From Variovorax flavidus (GTDB lineage Bacteria > Pseudomonadota > Gammaproteobacteria > Burkholderiales > Burkholderiaceae_C): a DNA stretch of 64,000 nucleotides. Of the stretch, positions 8,852 through 16,144 are shown one piece after another. Each line of letters opens with the position of its first letter. Within the stretch, counting starts at the first letter, position 1. A program made the translations under genes and the position numbers. The stretch lies in the NCBI RefSeq assembly GCF_030317145.1, contig NZ_JASZYE010000002.1:744001-808000 (forward strand), in the 5' to 3' direction. The notes under the pieces were generated by a model. It saw only the letters and a list, made by a program, of their open reading frames with translations, did no database searches and was not told the DNA's origin.

Positions 8852-9700
8852 GTGAAGCGTCGATATCAACTCTTCGCCAAGGCGATGTTGCTTGCCGCGA
8901 GCGTGGCGTTCGTCGCCGGGGCGAATGCCCAGGGCGCGCCCGCCAAGGCTTCCGCGACCCGGGCCAAGGCAGTCAGGCCCGCGCCGGAGCTGGAAGCCAA
9001 GGCGATGGACCTGCTGCGAGCGATGGGCAGCGCCCTCACTGCATCGTCATCGATGGCATTCACCGCCATCGCGACCTATGAAAGCCCCAGCAGCGTCGGC
9101 CCGCCGCTGGCCTTCACGACGACCTCCGAAGTCCTGGTGCAGCGGCCGGACAAGCTGCGCGTGATCACGGGCGGCGACGGCCGGCGTTCGGAGTACTACT
9201 ACGACGGCAGGACGTTCGCGGCTTTCGCGCCGTCCGAGAACCTTGTCGCCGTCGCGCCCGCGCCGCCCACCATCGACGCCATGCTCGAAGGGGCATTCAA
9301 GGACGCGGCGATCTACTTTCCGTTCGCCGACGTGCTGGGCGCCGATCCCTTCAGGAACATCACCGAGGGCCTGACCAAGGCCTTCTACGTCGGCCAGTCG
9401 ACGTCGGTCGGCGGGACGGCGACCGACGTGGTCGCGGTGGCCAGCGACGAACTGTTCATGCAGATCTGGATCGGCGCGGACGACAGGCTGCCGCGCAGGT
9501 TGCGTGCGACCTACAGGGGCGATCCACTGCTGCTGCGCCACCAGGTGGACCTGTCGAACTGGAAGCTCGATCCCGTGATCGCCGCGGAGGCCTTTGCCTC
9601 GGTCAACGCGGCCAATGCGAAGAAGATTTCGTTCGCCGCGCCGCATGTGCCTCCGGCAGCAGCCAAGGCACGCAGCGGCAAGTCGGGCAAGGCGCCTTGA
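8852..9700 (+). CDS. Exported DUF2092-like protein
   Basis: This 282-residue protein starts at GTG 8852, chosen because AGGAGGT lies 5 nt upstream. It has a signal peptide (LFAKAMLLAASVAFVAGANAQ). The mature part (LEAKAMDLLRAMGSALTASSSMAF, then LVQRPDKLRVITGG and YYYDGRTFAAFAP) follows the DUF2092 pattern, a LolA/LppX-like half-barrel that may carry hydrophobic molecules through the periplasm. It sits in the six-gene envelope operon between a lipoprotein and a Gly/Tyr-rich protein. The structural role is inferred from the family fold; the ligand is unknown. Confidence 0.78.
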   Translation: MKRRYQLFAKAMLLAASVAFVAGANAQGAPAKASATRAKAVRPAPELEAKAMDLLRAMGSALTASSSMAFTAIATYESPSSVGPPLAFTTTSEVLVQRPDKLRVITGGDGRRSEYYYDGRTFAAFAPSENLVAVAPAPPTIDAMLEGAFKDAAIYFPFADVLGADPFRNITEGLTKAFYVGQSTSVGGTATDVVAVASDELFMQIWIGADDRLPRRLRATYRGDPLLLRHQVDLSNWKLDPVIAAEAFASVNAANAKKISFAAPHVPPAAAKARSGKSGKAP

Positions 9701-9722
9701 GGCACGCGGAAGGACTCTCGAC

Positions 9723-10325
9723 ATGACACCGATGAAAGCCATCCTTCCCTTGCTCGCCGCGGCGCTTCTGGCGGCGGGGTTCCATACGTCCGCCTCGGCC
9801 TGGGCGCGGGCGAACGCATGGGGCGGCCGCACGGTGGGCGGATACGGCGGCTTCACCCACGACAACGCCTTCGGCGGCAGCACCACGCACAGCTGGTACG
9901 GCGGAACCAGCCACACCAACCGCTACGGGGGAACCACCACCGGGGCCTACGGCGTGGGCGCCGTGCACACCACGGCCGGCGGCTTCACCACCTACCACCC
10001 GCCGGCCTATGGGTATGGAGGCTACGCGCCGTACTACAGGCCAGTGGCCGTGCCGTACTACCACCCGGGCTGCTACTACGACTGCGGTGCCGCCGTCGCC
10101 GCGGGAGCTGCCGTCGGACTGGCGGCGGGAGCGGTTGCCGGCGCAGCGGTAGTGCGGGCCAACACGATTCCCGCCTACCCGCTGGGCGCCAGCTTCGCCA
10201 CGCTGCCGGCAGGCGCGGTCTATGTCGATCGCGCTGGGGTCACCTACTACCAGGCCGGCAACGCCTGGTTCAGGCCTTCCTTCGGTGCCAACGGCGTGTA
10301 CTACAGCGTCGTGGCGGCGCCTTGA
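9723..10325 (+). CDS. Exported Gly/Tyr-rich protein
   Basis: This 200-residue protein has a signal peptide (ILPLLAAALLAAGFHTSASA). A low-complexity region of Gly-Gly-Tyr/Thr/His repeats covers about residues 30-110, then an Ala/Gly hydrophobic stretch (AAVAAGAAVGLAAGAVAGAA). A C-terminal module resembles DUF6515-type surface proteins (VYVDRAGVTYYQAGNAWF). ATG 9723 follows the DUF2092 gene by 22 bp; a second in-frame ATG lies at 9732. It is probably cell-surface or periplasmic. Function unknown. Confidence 0.75.
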   Translation: MTPMKAILPLLAAALLAAGFHTSASAWARANAWGGRTVGGYGGFTHDNAFGGSTTHSWYGGTSHTNRYGGTTTGAYGVGAVHTTAGGFTTYHPPAYGYGGYAPYYRPVAVPYYHPGCYYDCGAAVAAGAAVGLAAGAVAGAAVVRANTIPAYPLGASFATLPAGAVYVDRAGVTYYQAGNAWFRPSFGANGVYYSVVAAP

Positions 10326-10342
10326 ACATTCACGGGGAAGCC

Positions 10343-11101
10343 ATGCCCAAGTCGAAACATCCATGCGCGGTCCTGAAGGCTGCCGGCCTGGCCACGACGC
10401 TCGCGTGCGCGTCCGCCGCAGCGCAGGGCGTCCCCCCGGCCGATGCATGGCAGTTCGAATTCATTCCCTATCTCTGGGCTCCCGGCATTTCATCGGACCT
10501 CCGGCTCGGGCCCTTGCCCGGAAGCACCTTCAGCGTGAACTCCACGGGCGTCCTGAGCGCACTCGACTTCGGAGCGATGGGCACGCTCGAAGCGCGCAAG
10601 GGCCCCTGGGGTGCGCTGCTCGACATGCAATACGTGAAGCTCGGCGTATCGCGGCAGGTGATCTTCGGCGCCCCCGTGGGCCTGGACGTCGACTACGAGC
10701 AGCAGATCTACACACTGGCCGGCCTCTACCGGGTCTTCGACAGCTCCGTCGCGGTCGATGTCCTCGCGGGCGGGCGCTACGTGAACGCCAAGACCGACGT
10801 GGACTTTGCGCCGAACCTGCCGGGACCGGGCCGGCACGAGTCGGTCGGCTGGTGGAACGGCATCGTCGGCGCACGCGTGATCGCGCCGGTCAACGACAAG
10901 TGGTCGCTGCTGGGCTACCTCGACGCGGGCTGGGGAAATTCGACGTCGAGCTGGGAGGCCATCGCCGGCGCCAGCTACCAGTACTCGCCGACCCTCTCGT
11001 TCAAGTTCGGCTATCGCTACCTGAGCTTCAAGCGCGACGAAGGGCTCCTCAGCAAGGTGGCGCTCGGTGGCCTGTTCGCGGGCGCCGGATTCAAGTTCTG
11101 A
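10343..11101 (+). CDS. Outer-membrane beta-barrel protein
   Basis: This 252-residue protein has a signal peptide ending near CASAAAQG. The mature sequence is a run of amphipathic strands with aromatic girdles (WQFEFIPYLWAPG, LSFKFGYRYLSFKRD) and ends in the outer-membrane signature GLFAGAGFKF with terminal Phe, as needed for BAM recognition. Length fits an 8-12 strand barrel. It is 17 bp after the Gly/Tyr-rich gene in the envelope operon. It may be a porin-like channel or lipid-modifying barrel; no catalytic motif is visible. Confidence 0.8.
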   Translation: MPKSKHPCAVLKAAGLATTLACASAAAQGVPPADAWQFEFIPYLWAPGISSDLRLGPLPGSTFSVNSTGVLSALDFGAMGTLEARKGPWGALLDMQYVKLGVSRQVIFGAPVGLDVDYEQQIYTLAGLYRVFDSSVAVDVLAGGRYVNAKTDVDFAPNLPGPGRHESVGWWNGIVGARVIAPVNDKWSLLGYLDAGWGNSTSSWEAIAGASYQYSPTLSFKFGYRYLSFKRDEGLLSKVALGGLFAGAGFKF

Positions 11102-11179
11102 CCCCGGCGGCGCGCGGACATCATGGACGTGATGCTCGACATCTGGTCCCGGATCCGGGGCGCAACTGGAGGCATCCCC

Positions 11180-12007
11180 ATGCGCCATCGCCGCCACACC
11201 CCGATCCAGGCGTTCGCCCTCTCCGGCATGACCACGGTGCTGTGCGCCGCACTCCCGGCGAGCGCGGAGATGAGCGCCGACGAACTCGCCAAGCTTGCAC
11301 AGAACCCGGTCGGCAACCTCATCAGCCTGCCGTTCCAGAACGACACCAATCTGAACTACGGGCCGGAGAAGGGCACGCAGAACATCCTGAACATCCAGCC
11401 CGTGATCCCCATCTCCGTGAACAAGGACTGGAACATCATCACGCGCACGATCGTGCCCGTCATCTGGATGCCGTCGATGGGCCCGGGCATCGACAGCACC
11501 AGCGGCGTCGGCGACACCGTGCTCACCGCCTTCCTTTCGCCGGCGAATCCCGGCAAGTGGATCTGGGGCGCCGGCCCGGTGATGCAGATTCCCACCCACA
11601 GTAATTCGGAACTGGGGAACAAGAACGGGGGCCTGGGCCCATCCGCCGTGGTGCTGCACCTGGACCACGACAGCCCGTGGGTCTATGGCGCGCTGTTCAA
11701 CAACATCTGGTCGGTGAGCAGCAGCGGGCAGGGTGGCTCCTACAACAACTTCCTGCTCCAGCCCTTCATCAACTACAACTTCCCGGGCGGTCTCTATCTC
11801 ACCACCGCCCCCATCATCACGGCCGACTGGAAGGCCGACAGCAGCCAGCGGTGGACGGTGCCTCTCGGCGGCGGCGTCGGCAAGATCTTCCATCTCGGCA
11901 AGCTGCCGGTGAACACGCAGCTCTCTGCGTACTACAACGTGGTCAAGCCCGACAACGGGGCCAACTGGCAGATCCGCGTGCAGGCGCAGTTCATGTTTCC
12001 CAAGTGA
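11180..12007 (+). CDS. Outer-membrane transporter-like beta-barrel protein
   Basis: This 275-residue protein starts at ATG 11180 with GGAGG about 8 nt upstream, which decides against the ATG at 11123. It has a signal peptide (FALSGMTTVLCAALPASA). The mature part begins with an ELAKLAQNPVGNLISLPFQN motif, then many beta strands, and ends WQIRVQAQFMFPK. Close relatives are often annotated only as transporter or neuromedin-U-like outer-membrane proteins. It is the last gene of the six-gene envelope operon and converges with the antiporter gene, with an 8-bp gap. Confidence 0.8.
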   Translation: MRHRRHTPIQAFALSGMTTVLCAALPASAEMSADELAKLAQNPVGNLISLPFQNDTNLNYGPEKGTQNILNIQPVIPISVNKDWNIITRTIVPVIWMPSMGPGIDSTSGVGDTVLTAFLSPANPGKWIWGAGPVMQIPTHSNSELGNKNGGLGPSAVVLHLDHDSPWVYGALFNNIWSVSSSGQGGSYNNFLLQPFINYNFPGGLYLTTAPIITADWKADSSQRWTVPLGGGVGKIFHLGKLPVNTQLSAYYNVVKPDNGANWQIRVQAQFMFPK

Positions 12008-12014
12008 CCAGGGT

Positions 12015-13283
12015 TCACCGCGGGGTTGTCGGCGTCCGCGACGGCGTCGCATCTGCCGTTCCGTCGCGGTTCGCGCTCCCGGCCATTCCCGGCGCAAATC
12101 GCTGCACCAGTAGTGGCCCGAGGACGGATGTGACCAGCACCATGATCAGGACGCCGTTGAACATGCGGGTGTCGAGCAATGCCTGACCGGCGGCATTGAA
12201 TGTCTTGGTCGCGACCAGGGCGGCCGCGAGCGTCGCGGCGACCTGGGGCAGGGTCAGGGACCACATCGTCATGCGCGCGGCCGGCCCGTACCCGAAGGCC
12301 CGGCCGCAGGACTCTGCCGCGATCCACTTGCCGAGCAGCAGCGCGGCGATGATGCCGATGGCGAGCATCGCGTCCCCGGACAGGCTGCGCGCCAGTGCGA
12401 GCGGGTCGATCAGGAAGCCGGTGACGACGAAGAAGACCGGAATGAACAGCGTGGTGCCCATGAATTCCAGCTTGGACTTGGCCGGCTTGTCCTTCACGGC
12501 CGCGTTGACCGCGAGGCCCGCCATGAACGTGCCGACGATGCCGGGCAGGTTGATGTACTGCGCGAGCAGTGCGGTCACCGCCAGGATGCCGAGCATCAGG
12601 ACGAAATACGTCTCCTCGTCGTGCTCCACCTTGCGCAGGACGTAGCCGGCCGCGCGACTTAGGCCGGCCAGCACGAAGACGACAAACGCGACGATCTCGG
12701 CGACCTGGATGACGAGGGCCGATGCCGAGAAGCCGCTGACGTACATCGGCACGCAGATGGCGAATACGAGCAGCGACAAGGTGTCGGACATCATGGTCGC
12801 GCCAATCGCGACCACGATGGCTTCCTGGCGTTGCACGCCCAGCGCGGTGACGATCGGCAAGGCCAGGAGCGTGTGCGAGGCGAGGAGCGACCCGACCACG
12901 ATCGCCGGCAGCATGGCATAGCCGAGCCAGTGCGCTGCCAGCGTCCCGAGAAGCAGCGGAATCGCGGTCGTGGCCACGCCGAACACGATCGAGCGGACGA
13001 TCTTCTGGCGGAACAGCTCCAGGTCGATCTCCCAGCCCGCAAAGAACATGAGCAGCAGCATGCCGAGATCGGAGAAGAATTCGGCGACGGGGTGCTCGCG
13101 CGGGAAGACATCGAGCACGTGCGGTCCGAGCAGGACGCCGCTCAGGAGCAATCCCACGACCACCGGAATGCGAAGGGCGCGCGCGATGCGGGGAATGGCC
13201 AGGATCAGCGCCAGCATGATCGCGAGCCGCGCGAGCGCGGGGAGGAGTTCCACGGCCCGCTGCACGAATTCGATGAACGACAT
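12015..13283 (-). CDS. Kef/CPA2-type cation:proton antiporter
   Basis: This 422-residue inner-membrane protein has about 12 hydrophobic segments and the Na+/H+ exchanger fold (GVLLGPHVLDVFP, FFSDLGMLLLMFFAGWEIDL, VVGSLLASHTLLALPIV). It lacks the C-terminal RCK/TrkA-N domain of full KefB/KefC, so it is a transport-domain-only member. It probably exchanges K+ or Na+ for protons. ATG 13283 begins at the first hydrophobic helix. Two palindromes lie 78 and 131 bp upstream (sites 4 and 5), placing it in the putative regulon of the FixJ-like regulator. Confidence 0.88.
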   Translation of the reverse strand: MSFIEFVQRAVELLPALARLAIMLALILAIPRIARALRIPVVVGLLLSGVLLGPHVLDVFPREHPVAEFFSDLGMLLLMFFAGWEIDLELFRQKIVRSIVFGVATTAIPLLLGTLAAHWLGYAMLPAIVVGSLLASHTLLALPIVTALGVQRQEAIVVAIGATMMSDTLSLLVFAICVPMYVSGFSASALVIQVAEIVAFVVFVLAGLSRAAGYVLRKVEHDEETYFVLMLGILAVTALLAQYINLPGIVGTFMAGLAVNAAVKDKPAKSKLEFMGTTLFIPVFFVVTGFLIDPLALARSLSGDAMLAIGIIAALLLGKWIAAESCGRAFGYGPAARMTMWSLTLPQVAATLAAALVATKTFNAAGQALLDTRMFNGVLIMVLVTSVLGPLLVQRFAPGMAGSANRDGTADATPSRTPTTPR

Positions 13284-13360
13284 GACACGGTCTCCGGTGG
13301 CAAGTGCGGCCAGCACGCGTCGATTGAATCGCTGTTTGGCGCCGGGCGGGGCCTGAACGG

Positions 13361-13372
13361 CCACGTACGTGC
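13361..13372. promoter_or_regulatory. CCACGTACGTGC near-palindrome, site 4
   Basis: Eleven of 12 bases match the CCACGTACGTGG element. It lies between the divergent antiporter and degenerate-receiver genes, 53 bp from site 5, close to five helical turns. Confidence 0.5.
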
Positions 13373-13410
13373 TCGGTCGGGTCCGACGGGCGCGGTCGCG
13401 CTGGCGCTTC

Positions 13411-13428
13411 GCACCACGTACGTGGTGC
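13411..13428. promoter_or_regulatory. GCACCACGTACGTGGTGC palindrome, site 5
   Basis: Perfect 18-bp palindrome containing the 12-bp core, the longest of the five sites. It lies 131 bp upstream of the antiporter and about 145 bp upstream of the degenerate receiver, so it could serve both divergent genes. Confidence 0.62.
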
Positions 13429-13571
13429 TGCGTGGCTGCCGGGATAGGCGCATCGCACGCCAGAGCCCACCATTCATGGCCGGTTCGGCAAGCGTGGATG
13501 GAGAACCGGCCTCGCTGCGCCGGTCGCGATCGCCGGAAGCACGATGCAACAGGAGATCCGACACACCCTCA

Positions 13572-13964
13572 ATGCCTCGCGAGACGCCTGAAGCCATGCT
13601 CACCATCGTCCACATCGTCGGTTTCAAGCCGGATGAGCGCGCATGGATGGAGTCGGCATTCGGGCGCAGCGTCGCGTCGGTGGTCTTCGTCGACGACGAT
13701 GAGGCATTGCTCGCCAGCGTGCCGAGCGGTCCGGGCCACTGCCTGATAGCGTCCGCCGATGTCGACGGGGCTGCCACGCTGAGGCTGGTGCGCGAACTGA
13801 GGAAGCGGGGCGTGACGCTGCCGGTGATCGTGCTGGGGCCGCACACCGCCTTTCGCACCGCCATCGATATCGCCCGGCTCGAGGCGACCGACTTCCTGGA
13901 GCGGCCGGTGAGCGTGCGCCAATTGCGTGCGGCCGTGCATCGCGCGTGCATGGATTCCAGGTGA
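13572..13964 (+). CDS. Stand-alone degenerate receiver-like domain
   Basis: This 130-residue protein has the beta/alpha order of a FixJ-type receiver. The segment LPVIVLGPHTAFRTAIDIARLEATDFLERPVS aligns with the usual IVLTGHGDV...AVDFLEKPF region. The N-terminal acidic pair is absent (HIVGFKPDER), the phospho-acceptor region reads LIASADVDG instead of LLLDVRMPG, the switch Thr/Ser is Gly, and the invariant Lys is Arg. It has no DNA-binding domain. It is therefore probably a phosphorylation-independent binding module, perhaps a competitor or connector for the kinase at 5.2-7.1 kb. ATG 13572 or 13596 could be the start. Confidence 0.75.
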   Translation: MPRETPEAMLTIVHIVGFKPDERAWMESAFGRSVASVVFVDDDEALLASVPSGPGHCLIASADVDGAATLRLVRELRKRGVTLPVIVLGPHTAFRTAIDIARLEATDFLERPVSVRQLRAAVHRACMDSR

Positions 13965-14032
13965 GGAAACGGCAGAAGCTCGACGTTTTCGCGCATGATG
14001 CAGGCCCCAACCCAAGCAAGAAGGGACCGCGA

Positions 14033-14287
14033 ATGAGGACGCTCCTGCTCTCGGCTTTTGCCGCCATCGCTCTCTGGGGCTGCACGACGACCTCCTCGGA
14101 TGTCGTGTTGCTGAAGACGCTGGTCGGACCGGCGCATTGCTCCGCACCGGCCGCCGGCGCGTGCGCGAGCTGCGAGACGGCCTGCCCGGCGCTCAAGCAG
14201 GCGCTGTGCATCGGTGGCTCCAGCGTGCTGGCAACCGAGACGGCGGCGGCCTCATGCGTCCAACCCGCCTCGTGCTCCTGCCAATGA
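14033..14287 (+). CDS. Small Cys-rich lipoprotein
   Basis: This 84-residue protein has a lipobox (LLSAFAAIALWGC). The mature part is about 67 residues with eight further cysteines (ACASCETAC and SCVQPASCSC among them), suggesting disulfide bonding or metal binding in the periplasm. It sits 64 bp upstream of the ECF41 sigma factor and downstream of the degenerate receiver. I do not recognise a family. The Cys pattern is not a ferredoxin or metallothionein consensus. Confidence 0.65.
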   Translation: MRTLLLSAFAAIALWGCTTTSSDVVLLKTLVGPAHCSAPAAGACASCETACPALKQALCIGGSSVLATETAAASCVQPASCSCQ

Positions 14288-14316
14288 CACCCGCAAACCG
14301 CCGCCGGTCGGGCGGC

Positions 14317-14343
14317 CGTCACAAAACGGGGTGGCCGAACGTC
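14317..14343 (+). promoter_or_regulatory. ECF41-type promoter of the sigma factor gene
   Basis: The -35-like CGTCACA (14317-14323), a 16-nt spacer and the -10-like CGTC (14340-14343) match the ECF41 consensus TGTCACA-N16-CGTC at 10 of 11 defined positions. It ends 8 bp before the sigma factor ATG, so the transcript would have a very short leader. It implies autoregulation. Confidence 0.65.
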
Positions 14344-14351
14344 TAGGCACC

Positions 14352-15257
14352 ATGAACGATACGACCGACATATTCACGCGCCTTCGCCCCCGCTTGCAGG
14401 GCATTGCCTATCGCATGCTGGGCTCCTACGCGGAGGCAGAGGAAGTCGTGCAGGACGCCTGGCTGCGCTGGCACGAAGCGGAGCACGAGCGGCTGGACAG
14501 CAGCGAAGCCTGGCTGGTCGCCGTCACCACGCGGCTGGCGATCGACCGGCTTCGCTCCGCGAAAGTCCAGCGCGAGCACTACATCGGCACCTGGCTGCCG
14601 GAACCCCTGCTGTCCGACTCGCCGAGCACGCCAGAGCAGATGCTGGAGCGTGCCGACGACATCTCCATCGCCTTCCTCGCCGTGCTGGAGCGGCTCGCGC
14701 CCGAGGCCCGCGCGGCCTTCCTGCTGCGGGAGGTGTTCGATGCGGACTACGGCGAAGTGGCCGCGACTCTCGGCAAAAGCGAGAGCGCGTGCAGGCAGCT
14801 CGTGCATCGGGCCAAGGAACAGCTGCAGGACAAGCGGCCCCGCCACGTCGTCCCGCGCGACACCCAGCTCCGGCTCCTGCAGGGCTTTGCGGACGCCGCC
14901 ACGCGCGGCGAGTTTTCCGCGCTGAAAGCCATGCTGGCCGACGACGCGCAGCTCATCGGCGATGGCGGCGGCAAGGTGCCGAGCTTCGGCGTACCGCTGG
15001 TGGGCGGCCAGCGCATCGCCCAGCTGTACTTCGCGACGAGCCTGCGGCACCACGATGCAGTGCACTTCGAGGTCGTCATGCTCAACGGCGAGTGGGGCCT
15101 GCTGCGCTTCATCAACGGCGAGCTGGAATCCGCACAGGCCATCGAGACCGATGGCGAGCGCATCCTGCGCATCCATTCGCAGCGCAATCCCGACAAGCTG
15201 GCGCGCATCGTCGCCGCGCTCGGCGCGGATGACGCCGACGCGAGCCGGCCCCACTGA
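14352..15257 (+). CDS. ECF41-family sigma factor with SnoaL-like C-terminal domain
   Basis: This 301-residue protein has sigma region 2 (ITRLRPR...YRMLGSYAEAEEVVQDAWLRW), the ECF41 linker motif WLPEP (residues 81-85) and region 4 (FLLREVFDADYGEVAATLGKSESACRQLVHRAKEQL). A roughly 130-residue NTF2/SnoaL-like extension carries the diagnostic DGGGK motif (204-208). In characterised ECF41 sigmas this extension replaces an anti-sigma factor and tunes activity. The adjacent epimerase-like gene is the standard partner. Matching promoter sequences precede both genes. The activating signal is unknown. Confidence 0.93.
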   Translation: MNDTTDIFTRLRPRLQGIAYRMLGSYAEAEEVVQDAWLRWHEAEHERLDSSEAWLVAVTTRLAIDRLRSAKVQREHYIGTWLPEPLLSDSPSTPEQMLERADDISIAFLAVLERLAPEARAAFLLREVFDADYGEVAATLGKSESACRQLVHRAKEQLQDKRPRHVVPRDTQLRLLQGFADAATRGEFSALKAMLADDAQLIGDGGGKVPSFGVPLVGGQRIAQLYFATSLRHHDAVHFEVVMLNGEWGLLRFINGELESAQAIETDGERILRIHSQRNPDKLARIVAALGADDADASRPH

Positions 15258-15274
15258 AAGAAATTTCGCCGATC

Positions 15275-15301
15275 GGTCACAACCAGCCTTCGCCGCACGT
15301 C
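15275..15301 (+). promoter_or_regulatory. ECF41-type promoter of the epimerase-like gene
   Basis: GGTCACA (15275-15281), a 16-nt spacer and CGTC (15298-15301) match TGTCACA-N16-CGTC at 10 of 11 positions. It lies 66 bp upstream of the partner gene and just after the sigma factor stop, so it gives that gene its own sigma-dependent promoter. Confidence 0.68.
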
Positions 15302-15366
15302 TTGCAGGTATGGATGGTCGCCATGTGCAGCGGTCCTCCATCTCTCAACGTACTGAAGGAGCTGGC

Positions 15367-16122
15367 ATGAAAGTCGTGATCATCGGAGGCAGCGGCCTCA
15401 TCGGAAGGAAACTGTCGACCCTGCTGCGCCACGCCGGCCATGAGGTGGCGTCGGCGTCGCCCTCGTCGGGCGTCAACACCGTCACCGGGGAAGGGCTGGA
15501 CCAGGCGCTGGTGGGGGCGCAGGTGGTCGTGGACGTCAGCAACTCGCCTTCGTTCGCGGATGAGCAGGTCATGCAGTTCTTCCAGGACTCGACCCGGAAC
15601 CTGCTGGCCGCCAGCGCCAAGGCAGGCGTGGGTCACTTCATCGCGCTGTCGGTGGTCGGGGCGGATCGCGCTCCCGCCAGCGGCTATCTGCGGGCCAAGG
15701 TGGCGCAGGAATCGGCGATCGGGAACGGGAGCGTGCCCTACACCATCGTGCGCGCGACGCAGTTCTTCGAGTTCCTGATGCCCATCGCCCACGCCAACAC
15801 CAGCGGCCAGACGGTGCGGCTGCCGACCGGCCCGCTCCAGCCCATGGCCGCGTCCGACGTGGCAGCGGCCCTTGCCGAAGTGGTGGGCCACGAGCCGCTG
15901 AACGGCATCAGCGATATTGCAGGCCCCGAGGCCATCCCGCTGGATGACTTGATCCGTCACGTGCTGAAAACCGAAAAGGATGCGCGGGAGGTCGTGACGG
16001 ACCACCACGCCACCTACTTCGGCGCGCCGCTGACCGACGGCTCGCTGATCCCGGCAGGCAAGCACTGGACGGGCAGGACGTCCCTCGACCACTGGCTGGC
16101 GGCCGAAGCGGAAGCGCGCTGA
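15367..16122 (+). CDS. Atypical SDR / NAD(P)-binding epimerase-like protein, ECF41 partner
   Basis: This 251-residue protein has an N-terminal Rossmann motif (VIIGGSGLIGRKLS) and the NmrA/SDR-a5-like layout: GVGHFIALSVVGAD, then GYLRAKVAQE with the Tyr-x-x-x-Lys pair, then VRATQFFEFL. It probably binds NAD(P) and may act on a small carbonyl or serve as a redox-sensing protein. Its position after the ECF41 gene with its own ECF41-type promoter matches the family in which a carboxymuconolactone decarboxylase, oxidoreductase or epimerase is the sigma target. Substrate unknown. Confidence 0.85.
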   Translation: MKVVIIGGSGLIGRKLSTLLRHAGHEVASASPSSGVNTVTGEGLDQALVGAQVVVDVSNSPSFADEQVMQFFQDSTRNLLAASAKAGVGHFIALSVVGADRAPASGYLRAKVAQESAIGNGSVPYTIVRATQFFEFLMPIAHANTSGQTVRLPTGPLQPMAASDVAAALAEVVGHEPLNGISDIAGPEAIPLDDLIRHVLKTEKDAREVVTDHHATYFGAPLTDGSLIPAGKHWTGRTSLDHWLAAEAEAR

Positions 16123-16127
16123 GCGCG

Positions 16128-16144
16128 GCGGCTGCTAAAGCCGC
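16128..16144. terminator. Possible bidirectional hairpin between convergent genes
   Basis: A 6-bp GCGGCT/AGCCGC stem with a 5-nt loop lies at the junction of the epimerase-like and TPR genes, overlapping the TPR stop codon. There is no U-tract, so this is a weak call. Confidence 0.3.
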
